Assembly: GCA_003151515.1 (NCBI GenBank)
Contig: PLXS01000019.1
Location: forward strand, 62,001-126,000
DNA: 64,000 bases
DNA from: Opitutaceae bacterium
Lineage (GTDB): Bacteria; Verrucomicrobiota; Verrucomicrobiia; Opitutales; Opitutaceae
Direction: 5' to 3'
Shown one piece after another: positions 35,407-45,163 of the stretch (positions are counted from its first letter, which is position 1; every line of letters begins with the position of its first letter). A model generated the notes under the pieces. The model did not search any database and was not told the origin of the DNA. It saw nothing but the letters and a program-made list of their open reading frames with translations. Position numbers and translations under genes: made by a program.

Positions 35407-36684
35407 CTACTGCGCCCGGAGAAGGACGTAGCTCCTCTTGCCCTTGCGCAGGAGCACGAACTTGCCGAACAGAAGGTCGCCCGACGAGACGGTGCGGCCG
35501 GCCTCCGCAACGCGCACGTTGTTCAGGTAGATGCCGCCGCCCTCGACGTCCTTGCGCGCCTGGCCCTTCGACGGGCACAGGCCGCTCAGGACCAGCGCCT
35601 CGGCGAGCGCGATCCCGGCCCCCTCCAGGCTCTGCCTTGGCAGCTCCTTGGTGGGTATCTCGCCGGCCACGTCGTTGAAGAGGGCTTCGGTGATCCCGTC
35701 GAGCCCGCCGCCGAACATGATTTCGCTCGCCCTGACGGCCTCGTCGCAGGCGCCCCTGCCGTGGACGAGCGTCGTCGCCTCCCTCGCGAGGGCCCGGTGC
35801 GCCTCCCGTGCCGCGGGGTTTGCCGCGTGCCTGGACTCGAGCTCCTTGATCTCCCCGTGGCCCAGCATCGTGAACTTGCGCAGGTACGAGCCGACCATGC
35901 CGTCCTCGGTGTTGATGAAGAACTGGTAGAACCTGTAGGGGCTCGTCCTCCGCGGGTCGAGCCAGACGGCCCCGTCCTCGGTCTTGCCGAACTTGGAGCC
36001 GTCGGCCTTCGTGATCAGGGGGAAGGTGAGGCCCCAGCACGCTGCGCCCAGCTTCCGGCGGATCAGGTCGGTCCCCGCGGTTATGTTGCCCCACTGGTCC
36101 GAGCCCCCGATCTGCAGCTCGCAATTGTAGGCTTTTCTCAGGTGCAGGAAGTCATGGGCCTGCAGCAGCATGTAGCTGAACTCGGTGTAGCTGATGCCTC
36201 CTTCGCCCTCCATGCGCGCGCGCACACTCTCCTTGGCCACCATGGCGTTGACCGAAAAATGCTTCCCCACGTCGCGCAGGAAGTCGAGGTAGCCGACGCC
36301 TTGGGTCCACGACGCGTTGTCGACCATCCTCGCGGGGTTCACCTTGGAGTCGAAGTCGAGGATGCGCGAGAGCTGCGCCTTGATGCTGGCGACGTTCGCG
36401 TCGAGCCGCTCGCGCGAGAGCAAGTTGCGCTCGGCGGACTTGCCGGACGGATCCCCGATCATTCCCGTCGCCCCGCCTGCGAGCGTGATGGGGCTGTGCC
36501 CGGCCAGCTGGAAGCGGCGAAGCGTCAGCTGGCCGATCAGGCTGCCGACGTGCAGCGAGTCGCCCGTCGGGTCGAAGCCGCAGTAGAGCGTGATCGGCCC
36601 CGAAGCCAGGCGCTTTCCGAGCGCATCGAAATCGGTGCAGTCGGCGACGAGGCCGCGCCACTTCAGGTCATCGATGATGGTCAT
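35407..36684 (-). CDS. tyrS: tyrosyl-tRNA synthetase
   Basis: TyrRS charges tRNA-Tyr. The 425-residue protein shows YCGFDPTGDSLHVGSL (HIGH equivalent), GGATGMIGDPSGKSAER, GGSDQWGNITAG with tyrosine-binding residues, the signature KFGKTEDG (KMSKS equivalent) and a C-terminal S4 RNA-binding domain (VVSSGDLLFGKFVLLRKGK-like end). The ATG at 36684 gives normal length; the frame further up has no support. It converges on opcA with 14 bp between and diverges from the peroxiredoxin. Confidence 0.97.
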   Translation of the reverse strand: MTIIDDLKWRGLVADCTDFDALGKRLASGPITLYCGFDPTGDSLHVGSLIGQLTLRRFQLAGHSPITLAGGATGMIGDPSGKSAERNLLSRERLDANVASIKAQLSRILDFDSKVNPARMVDNASWTQGVGYLDFLRDVGKHFSVNAMVAKESVRARMEGEGGISYTEFSYMLLQAHDFLHLRKAYNCELQIGGSDQWGNITAGTDLIRRKLGAACWGLTFPLITKADGSKFGKTEDGAVWLDPRRTSPYRFYQFFINTEDGMVGSYLRKFTMLGHGEIKELESRHAANPAAREAHRALAREATTLVHGRGACDEAVRASEIMFGGGLDGITEALFNDVAGEIPTKELPRQSLEGAGIALAEALVLSGLCPSKGQARKDVEGGGIYLNNVRVAEAGRTVSSGDLLFGKFVLLRKGKRSYVLLRAQ

Positions 36685-36749
36685 GGGGCCTCCCAAAAGA
36701 CCGCGCCCGGGCCCAGGCCGCAAGGGATTTTGTGGGCGCGCCCTTTGGG

Positions 36750-36771
36750 GCCGCAAAAAACGATTTGCGGC
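36750..36771. promoter_or_regulatory. inverted repeat in the tyrS-peroxiredoxin intergenic region
   Basis: GCCGCAAA (36750-36757) and TTTGCGGC (36764-36771) are perfect 8-bp arms around a 6-nt spacer, within the 180-bp divergent gap. It could be an operator or a hairpin in the tyrS leader. No T-box features were seen. Confidence 0.35.
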
Positions 36772-36864
36772 GGAGCGCACCCTGAACCACTCTTAGCCCC
36801 TCCCGGAGATGCTCCCGAGCGGCGCGGATCCACAAGCAAGTCCACAACTAACCCATCTCTCACC

Positions 36865-37338
36865 ATGCCAATAGCTACAGGAACAAAGGCCCCGGACTTC
36901 ACACTCAAGACGACGGCCGCGGACGGCCTCAAGGACGTTAAACTGAGCGACAATTTCGGCAAGAGGCAGACGGTCCTCCTGTTCTTCCCCCTGGCGTTCA
37001 CGGGCGTGTGCACGCAGGAGATGTGCGATGTCACCTCCGGGCTCGGCCAGTTCCAGGGCCAGAACGCCGAGGTCTACGGGATAAGCGTCGACAGCCCCTT
37101 CTCCCAGGCCGCCTGGGCCAAGCAGAACAAGATCACGGTCACCCTCCTGAGCGACCTCAATAAGAAGGTCGCGGCCGCCTACGGGGTCATCTTCCCGGGC
37201 CTCGCGGGGATCGGCGACACGAGCGCACGGGCCGCGTTCGTCATAGGCACGGACGGCGTGGTGAAGTACGCCGAGCAGACCGCGACGCCCAAGGACCTGC
37301 CCAACTTCGAGGCCGTCAAGGCGGCGCTCGCCAAGTGA
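36865..37338 (+). CDS. peroxiredoxin (AhpC/TSA redoxin family)
   Basis: This 157-residue thiol peroxidase has the peroxidatic Cys in FPLAFTGVCTQEMCD near residue 50, with a second Cys five residues on, and GISVDSPFSQAAW and AFVIGTDGVVKY later. It resembles the AhpE/Prx group. The ATG at 36865 is chosen because the frame upstream runs antisense through tyrS. No Shine-Dalgarno is visible. acnA starts 12 bp downstream, so a link between peroxide defence and an oxidant-sensitive iron-sulfur enzyme is plausible. Confidence 0.9.
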   Translation: MPIATGTKAPDFTLKTTAADGLKDVKLSDNFGKRQTVLLFFPLAFTGVCTQEMCDVTSGLGQFQGQNAEVYGISVDSPFSQAAWAKQNKITVTLLSDLNKKVAAAYGVIFPGLAGIGDTSARAAFVIGTDGVVKYAEQTATPKDLPNFEAVKAALAK

Positions 37339-37350
37339 GCTAGGCCGCCC

Positions 37351-40059
37351 ATGAGCCTTCCCGCGGACCCCTTCAAGACGCTCCAGTCCTTCGAGGCGAA
37401 CGGCGCGAGGCAGCGGTTCCACTCGCTGCCCGCGCTAGCGGCGTGCGGACTCGACGTGTCGAGGCTGCCGGTCTCGATCCGGATCGTGCTCGAGTCGCTC
37501 GTGCGCAACTGCGACGGCAAACGCGTGAGCGAGCACGCGGTGCGCTCGCTCGCGTCCTGGAAGGCAAAGGCGGCCCGCACCGAGGAGGTCCCCTTCGTCG
37601 TCGCCCGCATCGTGCTGCAGGACTTCACGGGTGTGCCCCTCCTCGTCGACCTTGCCGCGATGCGCTCGGCGGTGGCCAGAGTCGGCAAGAATCCCAAGGT
37701 GATCGAGCCCCTGGTTCCCGTGGACCTCGTGGTCGACCACTCCGTGCAGGTGGATTTTGCCGGAAGCGCCGAGGCGCTGGCGAAGAACCTCGAGATCGAG
37801 TTCTCGCGCAACCGCGAGCGCTACCAGTTCCTGAAGTGGGGCATGCAGGCCTTCGACACCTTCAAGGTCGTGCCTCCCGGCATCGGCATCGTCCACCAGG
37901 TGAACCTCGAGTTCCTCGCCAAGGGGCTGCTCAGGGACGCGGACGGCGTCTGGTACCCGGACACGCTCGTCGGCACTGACTCGCACACGACGATGATCAA
38001 CGGCCTGGGCATCGTCGGCTGGGGCGTCGGCGGGATAGAGGCGGAGGCGGGCATGCTCGGCCAGCCTGTGTATTTCCTCACGCCGGACGTGGTCGGCGTT
38101 CACCTCACGGGGTCGCTTAGGGAGGGCGTGACCGCGACCGACCTCGCGCTCACGATCACCCAGATCTTGAGGAAGGCCAAAGTCGTCGGCAAGTTCGTCG
38201 AGTTTTACGGTCCCGGGGCCGCGGCCCTGCCCGTTGTCGACCGCGCGACGATAGGCAACATGGCGCCCGAGTACGGCGCCACCATGGGCTTCTTCCCGAT
38301 CGACTCGGAATGTTCGAGCTACCTCCTCGCCACCGGGCGCAGTCCGGAGCATGTCGCGCTCTACGAGGCCTACTACAGGGCCCAGGGCCTCTGGGGAATG
38401 CCCGGGAAAGGGGAGGTGGACTACTCCCAGGAGATCGACGTCGACCTCGGCTCGGTGGTCCCCAGCGTCGCCGGCCCCAAGCGGCCGCAGGACAGGATCG
38501 AGCTGCCGATGCTCAAGCAGGAATTCACGGGCTCGTTCTCGCGGCCCGTCGCCGAAAACGGCTTCGGCAAGAGGGCCGAGGACCTGCGCGGCGTTTCAGC
38601 CGACGTCTCGCTGAACGGCCGCGGCATGGCCAGGGTGGGGCACGGCAGCGTCCTCATCGCCGCGATCACGAGCTGCACGAACACCTCCAACCCCTCGGTC
38701 ATGCTCGCCGCGGGGCTCCTCGCCAAGAAGGCGGTGGAGCGGGGCCTCAAGGTGGGCCCGGCTGTCAAGTCGTCGCTCGCCCCCGGCTCCCGCGTCGTAA
38801 CCGACTACCTCACGCGCACGGGTCTGCAGCACTACCTGGACCTGCTGGGGTTCCAGACCGTCGGATACGGATGCACGACCTGCATCGGCAACTCCGGCCC
38901 GCTGGCGGCCCCGATCGAGGACGCCGTGGCGAAGAACGACCTGGTCGCCGCCTCGGTCCTCTCCGGCAACCGCAACTTCGAGGCCCGCGTGCACCAGAGC
39001 ATCAAGGCCAACTTCCTCATGTCTCCTCCGCTGGTGGTCGCCTTCGCGCTCGCCGGCCGCGTCGACATCGACCTGACACGCGAGCCGCTCGGCAGGGGAA
39101 GCGATGGCAGGGACGTCTTCCTGGCCGACATCTGGCCGAAGCTCTCGGAGGTGCGAGACCTGATGCAGGCGGCGCTCAAGCCCGAGGTGTTCCGCAGGCT
39201 CTACTCGGACTTCGGGTCGCAGAACCCGAAGTGGAACGAGATCCCGTCGTCGACGGGCTACACCTACGGATTCGACGCGGCCTCGACGTACATCCAGGAG
39301 CCGCCCTTCTTCGCGGGCTTCTCAATGGAGCCCGGCCGCGTCCTGGAGATCAGGGGCGCCCGCGCGCTCGGCATCTTCGGCGACTCGGTGACGACGGACC
39401 ACATATCGCCCGCGGGCTCGATCAAGAAGTCGTCGCCCGCCGGCAAGTTCCTGCTCGATAGCGGCGTCGCGTTCGAGGACTTCAACAGCTACGGCTCGCG
39501 CCGCGGCAACGACCGCGTGATGACGCGCGGCACCTTTGCGAACGTCAGGATCAAGAACCTGATGCTCGGCGGCGAGGAGGGCGGCAGCACGCTGCTCCAG
39601 CCCGAGGGGACGAAGATGGCGATCTTCGACGCGGCCTCGGAATACCGCAAGCGGGGCACGCCGCTCGTGGTCATCGCGGGCCAGGAGTACGGGACGGGCT
39701 CCTCCCGCGACTGGGCCGCCAAGGGGACCAACCTGCTCGGCGTGAGGGCCGTGGTCGCGCAGAGCTACGAGAGGATCCACAGGAGCAACCTCGTTGGCAT
39801 GGGCGTCCTGCCGCTCCAGTTCAAGGAGGGGACGACAGCCAAAACGCTGCGCCTGGACGGTTCGGAGAGCTTCGACGTCCTGGGCCTTGGCGCGTCGCTC
39901 AAACCCCAGCAGGATGTCACGCTCAGGATCACCCGCAAGGGGGGCGAGGCCGTCGACGTGCCCGTCCGCTGCCGCATCGACACCCCGATTGAGATCGAGT
40001 ACTACCAGCACGGGGGGATCCTGCCCTACGTGCTCCGCCAAATCCTAGCCAAGACGTGA
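37351..40059 (+). CDS. acnA: aconitate hydratase A
   Basis: Aconitase isomerises citrate to isocitrate in the TCA cycle using a [4Fe-4S] cluster. This 902-residue protein is of AcnA/IRP type. The cluster cysteines are in [12 protein letters not shown] (about residue 440) and [12 protein letters not shown] (about 506-509). [21 protein letters not shown] and the swivel-domain [16 protein letters not shown] are also present. The stop overlaps the GTG of the STAS gene (GTGA). Confidence 0.97.
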   Translation: MSLPADPFKTLQSFEANGARQRFHSLPALAACGLDVSRLPVSIRIVLESLVRNCDGKRVSEHAVRSLASWKAKAARTEEVPFVVARIVLQDFTGVPLLVDLAAMRSAVARVGKNPKVIEPLVPVDLVVDHSVQVDFAGSAEALAKNLEIEFSRNRERYQFLKWGMQAFDTFKVVPPGIGIVHQVNLEFLAKGLLRDADGVWYPDTLVGTDSHTTMINGLGIVGWGVGGIEAEAGMLGQPVYFLTPDVVGVHLTGSLREGVTATDLALTITQILRKAKVVGKFVEFYGPGAAALPVVDRATIGNMAPEYGATMGFFPIDSECSSYLLATGRSPEHVALYEAYYRAQGLWGMPGKGEVDYSQEIDVDLGSVVPSVAGPKRPQDRIELPMLKQEFTGSFSRPVAENGFGKRAEDLRGVSADVSLNGRGMARVGHGSVLIAAITSCTNTSNPSVMLAAGLLAKKAVERGLKVGPAVKSSLAPGSRVVTDYLTRTGLQHYLDLLGFQTVGYGCTTCIGNSGPLAAPIEDAVAKNDLVAASVLSGNRNFEARVHQSIKANFLMSPPLVVAFALAGRVDIDLTREPLGRGSDGRDVFLADIWPKLSEVRDLMQAALKPEVFRRLYSDFGSQNPKWNEIPSSTGYTYGFDAASTYIQEPPFFAGFSMEPGRVLEIRGARALGIFGDSVTTDHISPAGSIKKSSPAGKFLLDSGVAFEDFNSYGSRRGNDRVMTRGTFANVRIKNLMLGGEEGGSTLLQPEGTKMAIFDAASEYRKRGTPLVVIAGQEYGTGSSRDWAAKGTNLLGVRAVVAQSYERIHRSNLVGMGVLPLQFKEGTTAKTLRLDGSESFDVLGLGASLKPQQDVTLRITRKGGEAVDVPVRCRIDTPIEIEYYQHGGILPYVLRQILAKT

Positions 40060-40565
40060 CGTCAGACACGGCAAAGCCGGTTTTCCTGGTCGACGCATAC
40101 TCCGACCCGGTCGTCATCCGAATCGAGGGCCGCGCCAGTTTCCTAAACAGCGGCTGCCTGCGCGACTTCATGGCGCAGATGCTCAAGTCGGGCAAGAACC
40201 GGTTCGTCATCGACTTCCAGAGGTGCACGAGCATGGACAGCACGTTCCTCGGCGTGCTCGCGGGCATCGCCCTGGAGCTGCGACGAGGCGAGCCAAAGGG
40301 GAGCCTGGTCCTCACGAGGGTCGGCCAGCGCAACCTGGAGCTCACGCGCAACCTGGGCCTGCACCGGCTGCTGACGGTGGACGCCGGGGACGGCGTTAAC
40401 CTCGAGAAATGCGACACGCCGCTCTACAGCGGCGAGAGGAAGGAGCTTGAAAACGCCCGCCTGGTGCTCGAGGCCCACGAGAATCTCGTGGCCGCGGACG
40501 AGTCCAACCTCGGCAAGTTCCAGGACGTCCTCGTCTTCATGAAGAACCGCGTCGAGCAGGGCTAG
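40056..40565 (+). CDS. STAS-domain protein (anti-sigma factor antagonist type)
   Basis: This 169-residue protein has a STAS domain in its first 120 residues, with [30 protein letters not shown] (the Ser after Asp is the usual phosphorylation site) and a helical tail of about 50 residues. It starts at a GTG overlapping the acnA stop. With the PP2C phosphatase encoded 50 bp downstream it forms two parts of a partner-switch; the kinase/anti-sigma part is not in the window. Confidence 0.86.
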   Translation: MTSDTAKPVFLVDAYSDPVVIRIEGRASFLNSGCLRDFMAQMLKSGKNRFVIDFQRCTSMDSTFLGVLAGIALELRRGEPKGSLVLTRVGQRNLELTRNLGLHRLLTVDAGDGVNLEKCDTPLYSGERKELENARLVLEAHENLVAADESNLGKFQDVLVFMKNRVEQG

Positions 40566-40615
40566 GGCGGCCGCCCGATCCTCCGCGGGGAACCAAGCGG
40601 CCTTGCGGGCCTTCC

Positions 40616-42058
40616 ATGCTCTACATCCTCACAACCGGCCTCCTGCTCGTCGTGGCGGTCTTGATCCTGACGGTCTACAGGCAGGCCAAGGAGGCCGACC
40701 GCAGGGAGGAGGAGAGGAACGAGGCGAGCCAGGACCGCCAGCGCACCCTTGAGTTCATGCACCTGATGGCCGAGGCCCTTGGCGAGGGCCTGTCGCTGCA
40801 GGAGCTTCGCCAGCGGATTGTCCATGCGTCGATCCTGTGCACGGGGGCCCTGAGCGCATGCATCTTCGAGAGGACGCCGGAGAACATGATGCGGTGCGTC
40901 GCCGTGGAGGGCCTCTTCCCGCCCCACCGGCCGATCCCGGAGCACGTGAAGGCGAAGCTGGCGACGAGGGCAAAGTTCATCGAGCAGGTCTTAAGGTCCG
41001 AGGAGTTCCCGGTGGGGGACGGCATCGCCGGAAGGGTAGCCGAGACCGGGCGTGGCGAGCTGATCTCGGACGCGACGGCGGATCCCCGCGTCGTCAGGCA
41101 CGACCACCCGAGCCTCGCCGTGCGCTCGGTGATCGCGGTGCCGATGACCTTCCGCGAGCGCTTCTTCGGGGTCCTGACCGTGGCGAACCCCGTGGACGAG
41201 GGCCGCTTCAGCGAGAAGGAGCTCACGCTCATGCAGTCCCTGGCGGAGCACGCCGCCCTCGCCCTCCACAACGCCGAATCCCTCAACCAGCAGATCGAGC
41301 GCAAGCAGCTCGACCTCGACCTGTCGATAGCAAGCGGCATCCAGCAGATGCTGCTCCCGTCGCAGTCGACCGCGCTCCCGGGCCTGGACCTGGACGCCCG
41401 GTACTCGCCCGCGCAGCGCGTCGGCGGGGACCTCTTCGACGTGATCGTGCTCTCGCCTTCGCGGGTGGGCGTCGCCGTCGCCGACGTGTCGGGCAAGGGG
41501 ATAGCGGCCTCGCTCTACATGGCCGTCTGCCGCACGAACCTGCGCCAGATCGCTCCGCGTCACATCTCGCCCGCGCAGACGCTCGTGGACCTGAACCGGA
41601 CCATGGGGGCGGACATCGACTGCGACCTCTACGTGACCATGCTTTACGCCGTGATAGACATCGAGGCGAACAGCGTGACCTTTGCGAGAGGGGGCCACGA
41701 GCTGCCGCTCTTCGCGAGGATGGACCCGCAGACGGGCGCCTATCTCACGCACCTCATCCGCTCCGAGGGGATGCCCCTGGGGCTCGTCCCGGACGACCTC
41801 TTCGCCTCGGTCATCGAAGACAGGATCGAGCCCTTCCAGCACGGCGACACCCTTGTGCTGTACACGGACGGGATCACCGAGGCGCCCAACGAGGAGGAGA
41901 AGGAGTTCTCGAGCGCTCGGCTCGCGGACGCCGTGCGCGCCCGCCACCTGCGCCCGGCGCGCGAGATAAACGACGGGATCATGGAGAGCATCCGCAGCTT
42001 CGCTGGCACGGCCGTGCAGCGCGACGACCTCACGCTGGTGACGGTCAAGCGCACCTAG
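40616..42058 (+). CDS. membrane-anchored GAF-PP2C (RsbU/SpoIIE-type) phosphatase
   Basis: This 480-residue protein starts with one membrane span (residues 1-20), then a short coiled coil, a GAF domain (about 45-225) and a SpoIIE-type PP2C domain. The latter shows QQMLLP, RVGGDLFDVI, VADVSGKGIAASL, FARGGHELPL, LYTDGITEA and RDDLTLV, including the metal-binding Asp residues. It likely dephosphorylates the neighbouring STAS protein in response to a GAF-sensed signal. The flavoprotein gene follows after 6 bp. Confidence 0.92.
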   Translation: MLYILTTGLLLVVAVLILTVYRQAKEADRREEERNEASQDRQRTLEFMHLMAEALGEGLSLQELRQRIVHASILCTGALSACIFERTPENMMRCVAVEGLFPPHRPIPEHVKAKLATRAKFIEQVLRSEEFPVGDGIAGRVAETGRGELISDATADPRVVRHDHPSLAVRSVIAVPMTFRERFFGVLTVANPVDEGRFSEKELTLMQSLAEHAALALHNAESLNQQIERKQLDLDLSIASGIQQMLLPSQSTALPGLDLDARYSPAQRVGGDLFDVIVLSPSRVGVAVADVSGKGIAASLYMAVCRTNLRQIAPRHISPAQTLVDLNRTMGADIDCDLYVTMLYAVIDIEANSVTFARGGHELPLFARMDPQTGAYLTHLIRSEGMPLGLVPDDLFASVIEDRIEPFQHGDTLVLYTDGITEAPNEEEKEFSSARLADAVRARHLRPAREINDGIMESIRSFAGTAVQRDDLTLVTVKRT

Positions 42059-42064
42059 ACGCCG

Positions 42065-43345
42065 ATGGACGGCCCGCCAGGCGCTTCGCGCAGAAGGGTG
42101 CTGGTCGCCGGCGGCGGCGCGGCCGGGTTCTTTGCCGCGATCGAATGCGCGCAGTCGGACCCCGGGGCGGATGTCGAGCTGCACGAGGCCACTTCCCATC
42201 TTCTGGCCAAGGTAAGGATCTCGGGCGGGGGCCGCTGCAACGTGACCCACGCCTGCTTCGATCCGCGCCAGCTCGCGCGGGGCTATCCCCGGGGTTCGCG
42301 GGAGCTGATCGGGCCCCTCAGCCGGTTCGGGCCCGAGCAGACGGTCGAATGGTTCCGGGTGCGCGGCGTCGAGCTTAAGGCAGAGAAGGACGGAAGGATG
42401 TTTCCGGTGAGCGACGACTCGGCGACCGTGGTCGACTGCCTGGTCGCGGCGGCCCGGCAGGCCGGGGTTCGCATCTTCACGGGCAGCGGCGTAAAGGCAG
42501 TGTCGAGGATCGCGGGGCGCTCGCCGAACCGCCTCAGCGTGTCGCTTTCGGGGGGCGGAGAGGACCTGGCCGAGAGTGTCCTCATCGCAACCGGCGGCGG
42601 CCGCGTGCCCAAGGGCATGGAGATAGCGGAAGCGCTCGGGCACACGATCGCCGCCCCGGTGCCGTCCCTCTTCACGTTCAACATAGCCGACCCGCGGATC
42701 GAGGGGCTCGAGGGCGTCTCGGCGCCTTGCGCGACGGCGTCCGTCAGGGGCACGGGGCTTCGGGAGACGGGCCCGGTGCTCGTGACCCACTGGGGGCTTA
42801 GCGGGCCGGCGGTCCTGCGCCTGTCCGCGTGGGGCGCCCGGGAGCTGCACGGAGCCAACTACGCCTTCACGCTGTGCGTCAATTGGACGGGCACGCGCAC
42901 GCCGGAGCAGGCGCGCGGGTGCTTGGAGTCCGAGCGCGCCGAGCGCCCGCGAAGGCTTGCGTCATCCTCCAACCCCTTTGGGCTGCCCGCGCGGCTGTGG
43001 GAGAGACTGGCCGGCGCCGCGGGGATACCAGCCGGCGCGCCTTGGGCGGGCGTCTCGAACGAGCGCCTGCGCTCGCTGGCCTCCCAGGCCACGGAATGCG
43101 AGCTGGCCGTCTCAGGCAAGAGCACGAACAAGGAGGAGTTCGTGACCTGCGGGGGCGTGCGCTTGGGCGAGGTGGACATGGCGACCATGGAGAGCCGGAT
43201 ATGCCCGGGGCTCTACTTCGCGGGCGAGGTTCTCGACATCGACGGGATCACGGGCGGCTTCAATTTCCAGTCGGCATGGACGACCGGCTGGCAGGCGGGC
43301 AGGGCCATGTCGGCCCGCCGACTCCCGGGCGCCGCAGGGACCTGA
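42065..43345 (+). CDS. HI0933/YhiN-family NAD(P)/FAD-dependent oxidoreductase
   Basis: This 426-residue flavoprotein has the dinucleotide-binding VLVAGGGAAGFFAAIE, the family signature KVRISGGGRCNVTH and C-terminal CGGVRLGEVDMATMES ... YFAGEVLDIDG ... GGFNFQSAWTTGW. The family (also called BaiN/RdsA) has few proven activities; some members are reductases. The position 6 bp after the PP2C gene suggests cotranscription but gives no clear role. Confidence 0.88.
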   Translation: MDGPPGASRRRVLVAGGGAAGFFAAIECAQSDPGADVELHEATSHLLAKVRISGGGRCNVTHACFDPRQLARGYPRGSRELIGPLSRFGPEQTVEWFRVRGVELKAEKDGRMFPVSDDSATVVDCLVAAARQAGVRIFTGSGVKAVSRIAGRSPNRLSVSLSGGGEDLAESVLIATGGGRVPKGMEIAEALGHTIAAPVPSLFTFNIADPRIEGLEGVSAPCATASVRGTGLRETGPVLVTHWGLSGPAVLRLSAWGARELHGANYAFTLCVNWTGTRTPEQARGCLESERAERPRRLASSSNPFGLPARLWERLAGAAGIPAGAPWAGVSNERLRSLASQATECELAVSGKSTNKEEFVTCGGVRLGEVDMATMESRICPGLYFAGEVLDIDGITGGFNFQSAWTTGWQAGRAMSARRLPGAAGT

Positions 43346-43572
43346 GGACACACGCAGGCGCGTCGATCCGACCGGCCCTCCCGCCGCGCTTGCCGGAACA
43401 GGCTCGCATATCCTCATGGGCGCCGTATGATCCTGGCGGCTCGGTTGCATGGAAGTCCTGTACTTCGCACCCGGCCTATCGGCAGTTCACCCAGCTTTCA
43501 ACGAACCGTCTTTCTTGCCCCAAGGTCCCCGAATTCTGCGGGGGCGGAAGTGAAACCAGGCAGCCAACCCCA

Positions 43573-45012
43573 ATGAGCGATCAAACAAATCGACCGACCA
43601 GCCAGCTCCCGTTCTACCTCGCCAGCGCGACGCCCAATTCTCCCGGCAATCGCGCCCCCTGGTACAAGAACATCGCGCCGACCTATGCGGGCATCTTCCT
43701 GTGGTTTGTATTCTGGCAGGGCGCCAGCACCACCCAGGCGGGCTTCCTGGGCGGCACGTTGGCGCAGGGGGTCGGCGTCGCCCTGCTCGGCCTCGTCCTC
43801 TCTGCGCTGGTCTGCCACTTCCTGTTTTACCTCGTGCCCGGCCTGTTCGGCATGAAGACGGGCCTGCCCCTCTACATCGTCGGGACCTCCACGTTCGGCG
43901 CAAAGGGAGGGTTCCTGATGCCCGGCTTCCTGATGGGAATCCTGCAATTCGGCTGGCTGGGCGTGAACGTCTACTTCTCGTCCCTGGCGCTGGCCGCGAT
44001 GATTCCCGTGGATCCGCGGATCATCATGGTGATCTGGGGCCTGCTGGCCGCGTTTGTCGGGCTCAAGGGCATCCAATACGTCGCCAAGGTCGCCACCTAC
44101 CTTCCGCTGATCCCGCTGATCGTTCTGATCTGGCTGTTTGTCAGGACGGCGGGAGGCGTGGGCAGTTTTGATTCGTCCCAATTCGTCGCCGCGCACCGGA
44201 CCCTGGAGCCTGACGCCTCCGCGCGGCTGGGCAGCTTGGGCGTGATAGCCGCGATCCTCACGTACGTAGTCGGCTTCTTTGCCACTGCGGGAGCCGCCGG
44301 CGCGGACTTCGGCCTGAACAGCCGCAGCAAGCGCGACGTCAGCATGGGCGGCCTCGTTGGCATCGCGCTGGCAATCGTTGTGACGGCCGGCCTCTCCATC
44401 CTCATCGTTGCGGGCGTCTACGGCTCGCCTGAGATGAGCGCCAGGGCGATGGCCCTGGGCGCGGAGAAAAAGGGCTTCATACTCGATTCCTTCAACCTGA
44501 TCCCGGTGATTCTGGGTCCTGGCCACGCCAAATGGCTCATGTTCTTCCTCGCCCTCGCGGCGTTTCCCCCGGCTTGCTTTTCCGCGTTCATCGCCGCCAA
44601 CAGCTTCAAGACAACGTTGCCGAAGGTGAACCCGTTCGTCTCTGTCGGTATCGGCGCTGCCGTGAGCATCATCCTCGGGGTGACGGGTTACGCCGGCAAG
44701 GTCATCCCGGTCTTCGTGGTCATTGGGGCGTCGTTCGGCCCGATCTGCGGAGCGATGATGGTCGACTACCTGATGTCGAAGGGCAAATGGAGCGGTCCGC
44801 GCGCCGGCTTCAACCCGGCAGGCTGGATCTCCTGGGCGTTGGGCTTTGTGGTCGGCATCCTGCCAAACCTTGGCGTTAACGTGCCCGCCGCCCCGGTGCT
44901 TGCGTTCATTGTTGGCGCGGTGGCCTACTTCCTGTGCGCCAAGGCTGGGCTACAATCCGCGGTCATTCCGCTGCCCGGCTCGGAGCCGCAGCCGGCGAAT
45001 CCCAAGGCGTAG
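43573..45012 (+). CDS. NCS1-family nucleobase permease (cytosine permease-like)
   Basis: This 479-residue membrane protein has about 12 hydrophobic segments and NCS1 signatures such as IAPTYAGIFLWFVFWQG near the start, FGAKGGFLMPGFLMG and GAAGADFG. Members import cytosine, purines, allantoin or thiamine precursors. The frame is open far upstream, but that part is antisense-like; the ATG at 43573 is chosen. A 7-bp hairpin (43525-43545) lies in the 227-bp leader, but no known riboswitch was recognised. A terminator follows directly. Confidence 0.85.
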   Translation: MSDQTNRPTSQLPFYLASATPNSPGNRAPWYKNIAPTYAGIFLWFVFWQGASTTQAGFLGGTLAQGVGVALLGLVLSALVCHFLFYLVPGLFGMKTGLPLYIVGTSTFGAKGGFLMPGFLMGILQFGWLGVNVYFSSLALAAMIPVDPRIIMVIWGLLAAFVGLKGIQYVAKVATYLPLIPLIVLIWLFVRTAGGVGSFDSSQFVAAHRTLEPDASARLGSLGVIAAILTYVVGFFATAGAAGADFGLNSRSKRDVSMGGLVGIALAIVVTAGLSILIVAGVYGSPEMSARAMALGAEKKGFILDSFNLIPVILGPGHAKWLMFFLALAAFPPACFSAFIAANSFKTTLPKVNPFVSVGIGAAVSIILGVTGYAGKVIPVFVVIGASFGPICGAMMVDYLMSKGKWSGPRAGFNPAGWISWALGFVVGILPNLGVNVPAAPVLAFIVGAVAYFLCAKAGLQSAVIPLPGSEPQPANPKA

Positions 45013-45013
45013 G

Positions 45014-45032
45014 AAGGGGTCCGTCCCCTTTT
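45014..45032 (+). terminator. terminator-like hairpin after the NCS1 permease
   Basis: AAGGGG (45014-45019) pairs with CCCCTT (45025-45030) around TCCGT and is followed by TT. It begins 2 bp after the permease stop. The motif resembles a short AAGGGG/CCCCTT hairpin that I recall from many bacterial genomes, so it could also be a dispersed element. Confidence 0.5.
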
Positions 45033-45163
45033 GGCATGGATCGCGAAAGCCCGCGGGCCCGGTTACTCCGGGTCCCAGGGCAAGCGCGGCCCGCAGCGGC
45101 GCTGGCCTTCGGCGAACCCCCAACCCGTGCCCGGGCGCCCGGTTCGCGCCCGCGGACGCGTGC

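Noticed and set aside
40991-42850. A 619-codon antisense open frame across the PP2C and flavoprotein genes.
   Set aside because: Both plus-strand proteins carry full family motifs. Long antisense frames are expected at this G+C.
43346-43572. Riboswitch in the leader of the NCS1 permease.
   Set aside because: Only a 7-bp hairpin was found; TPP and purine-aptamer consensus elements were not seen.
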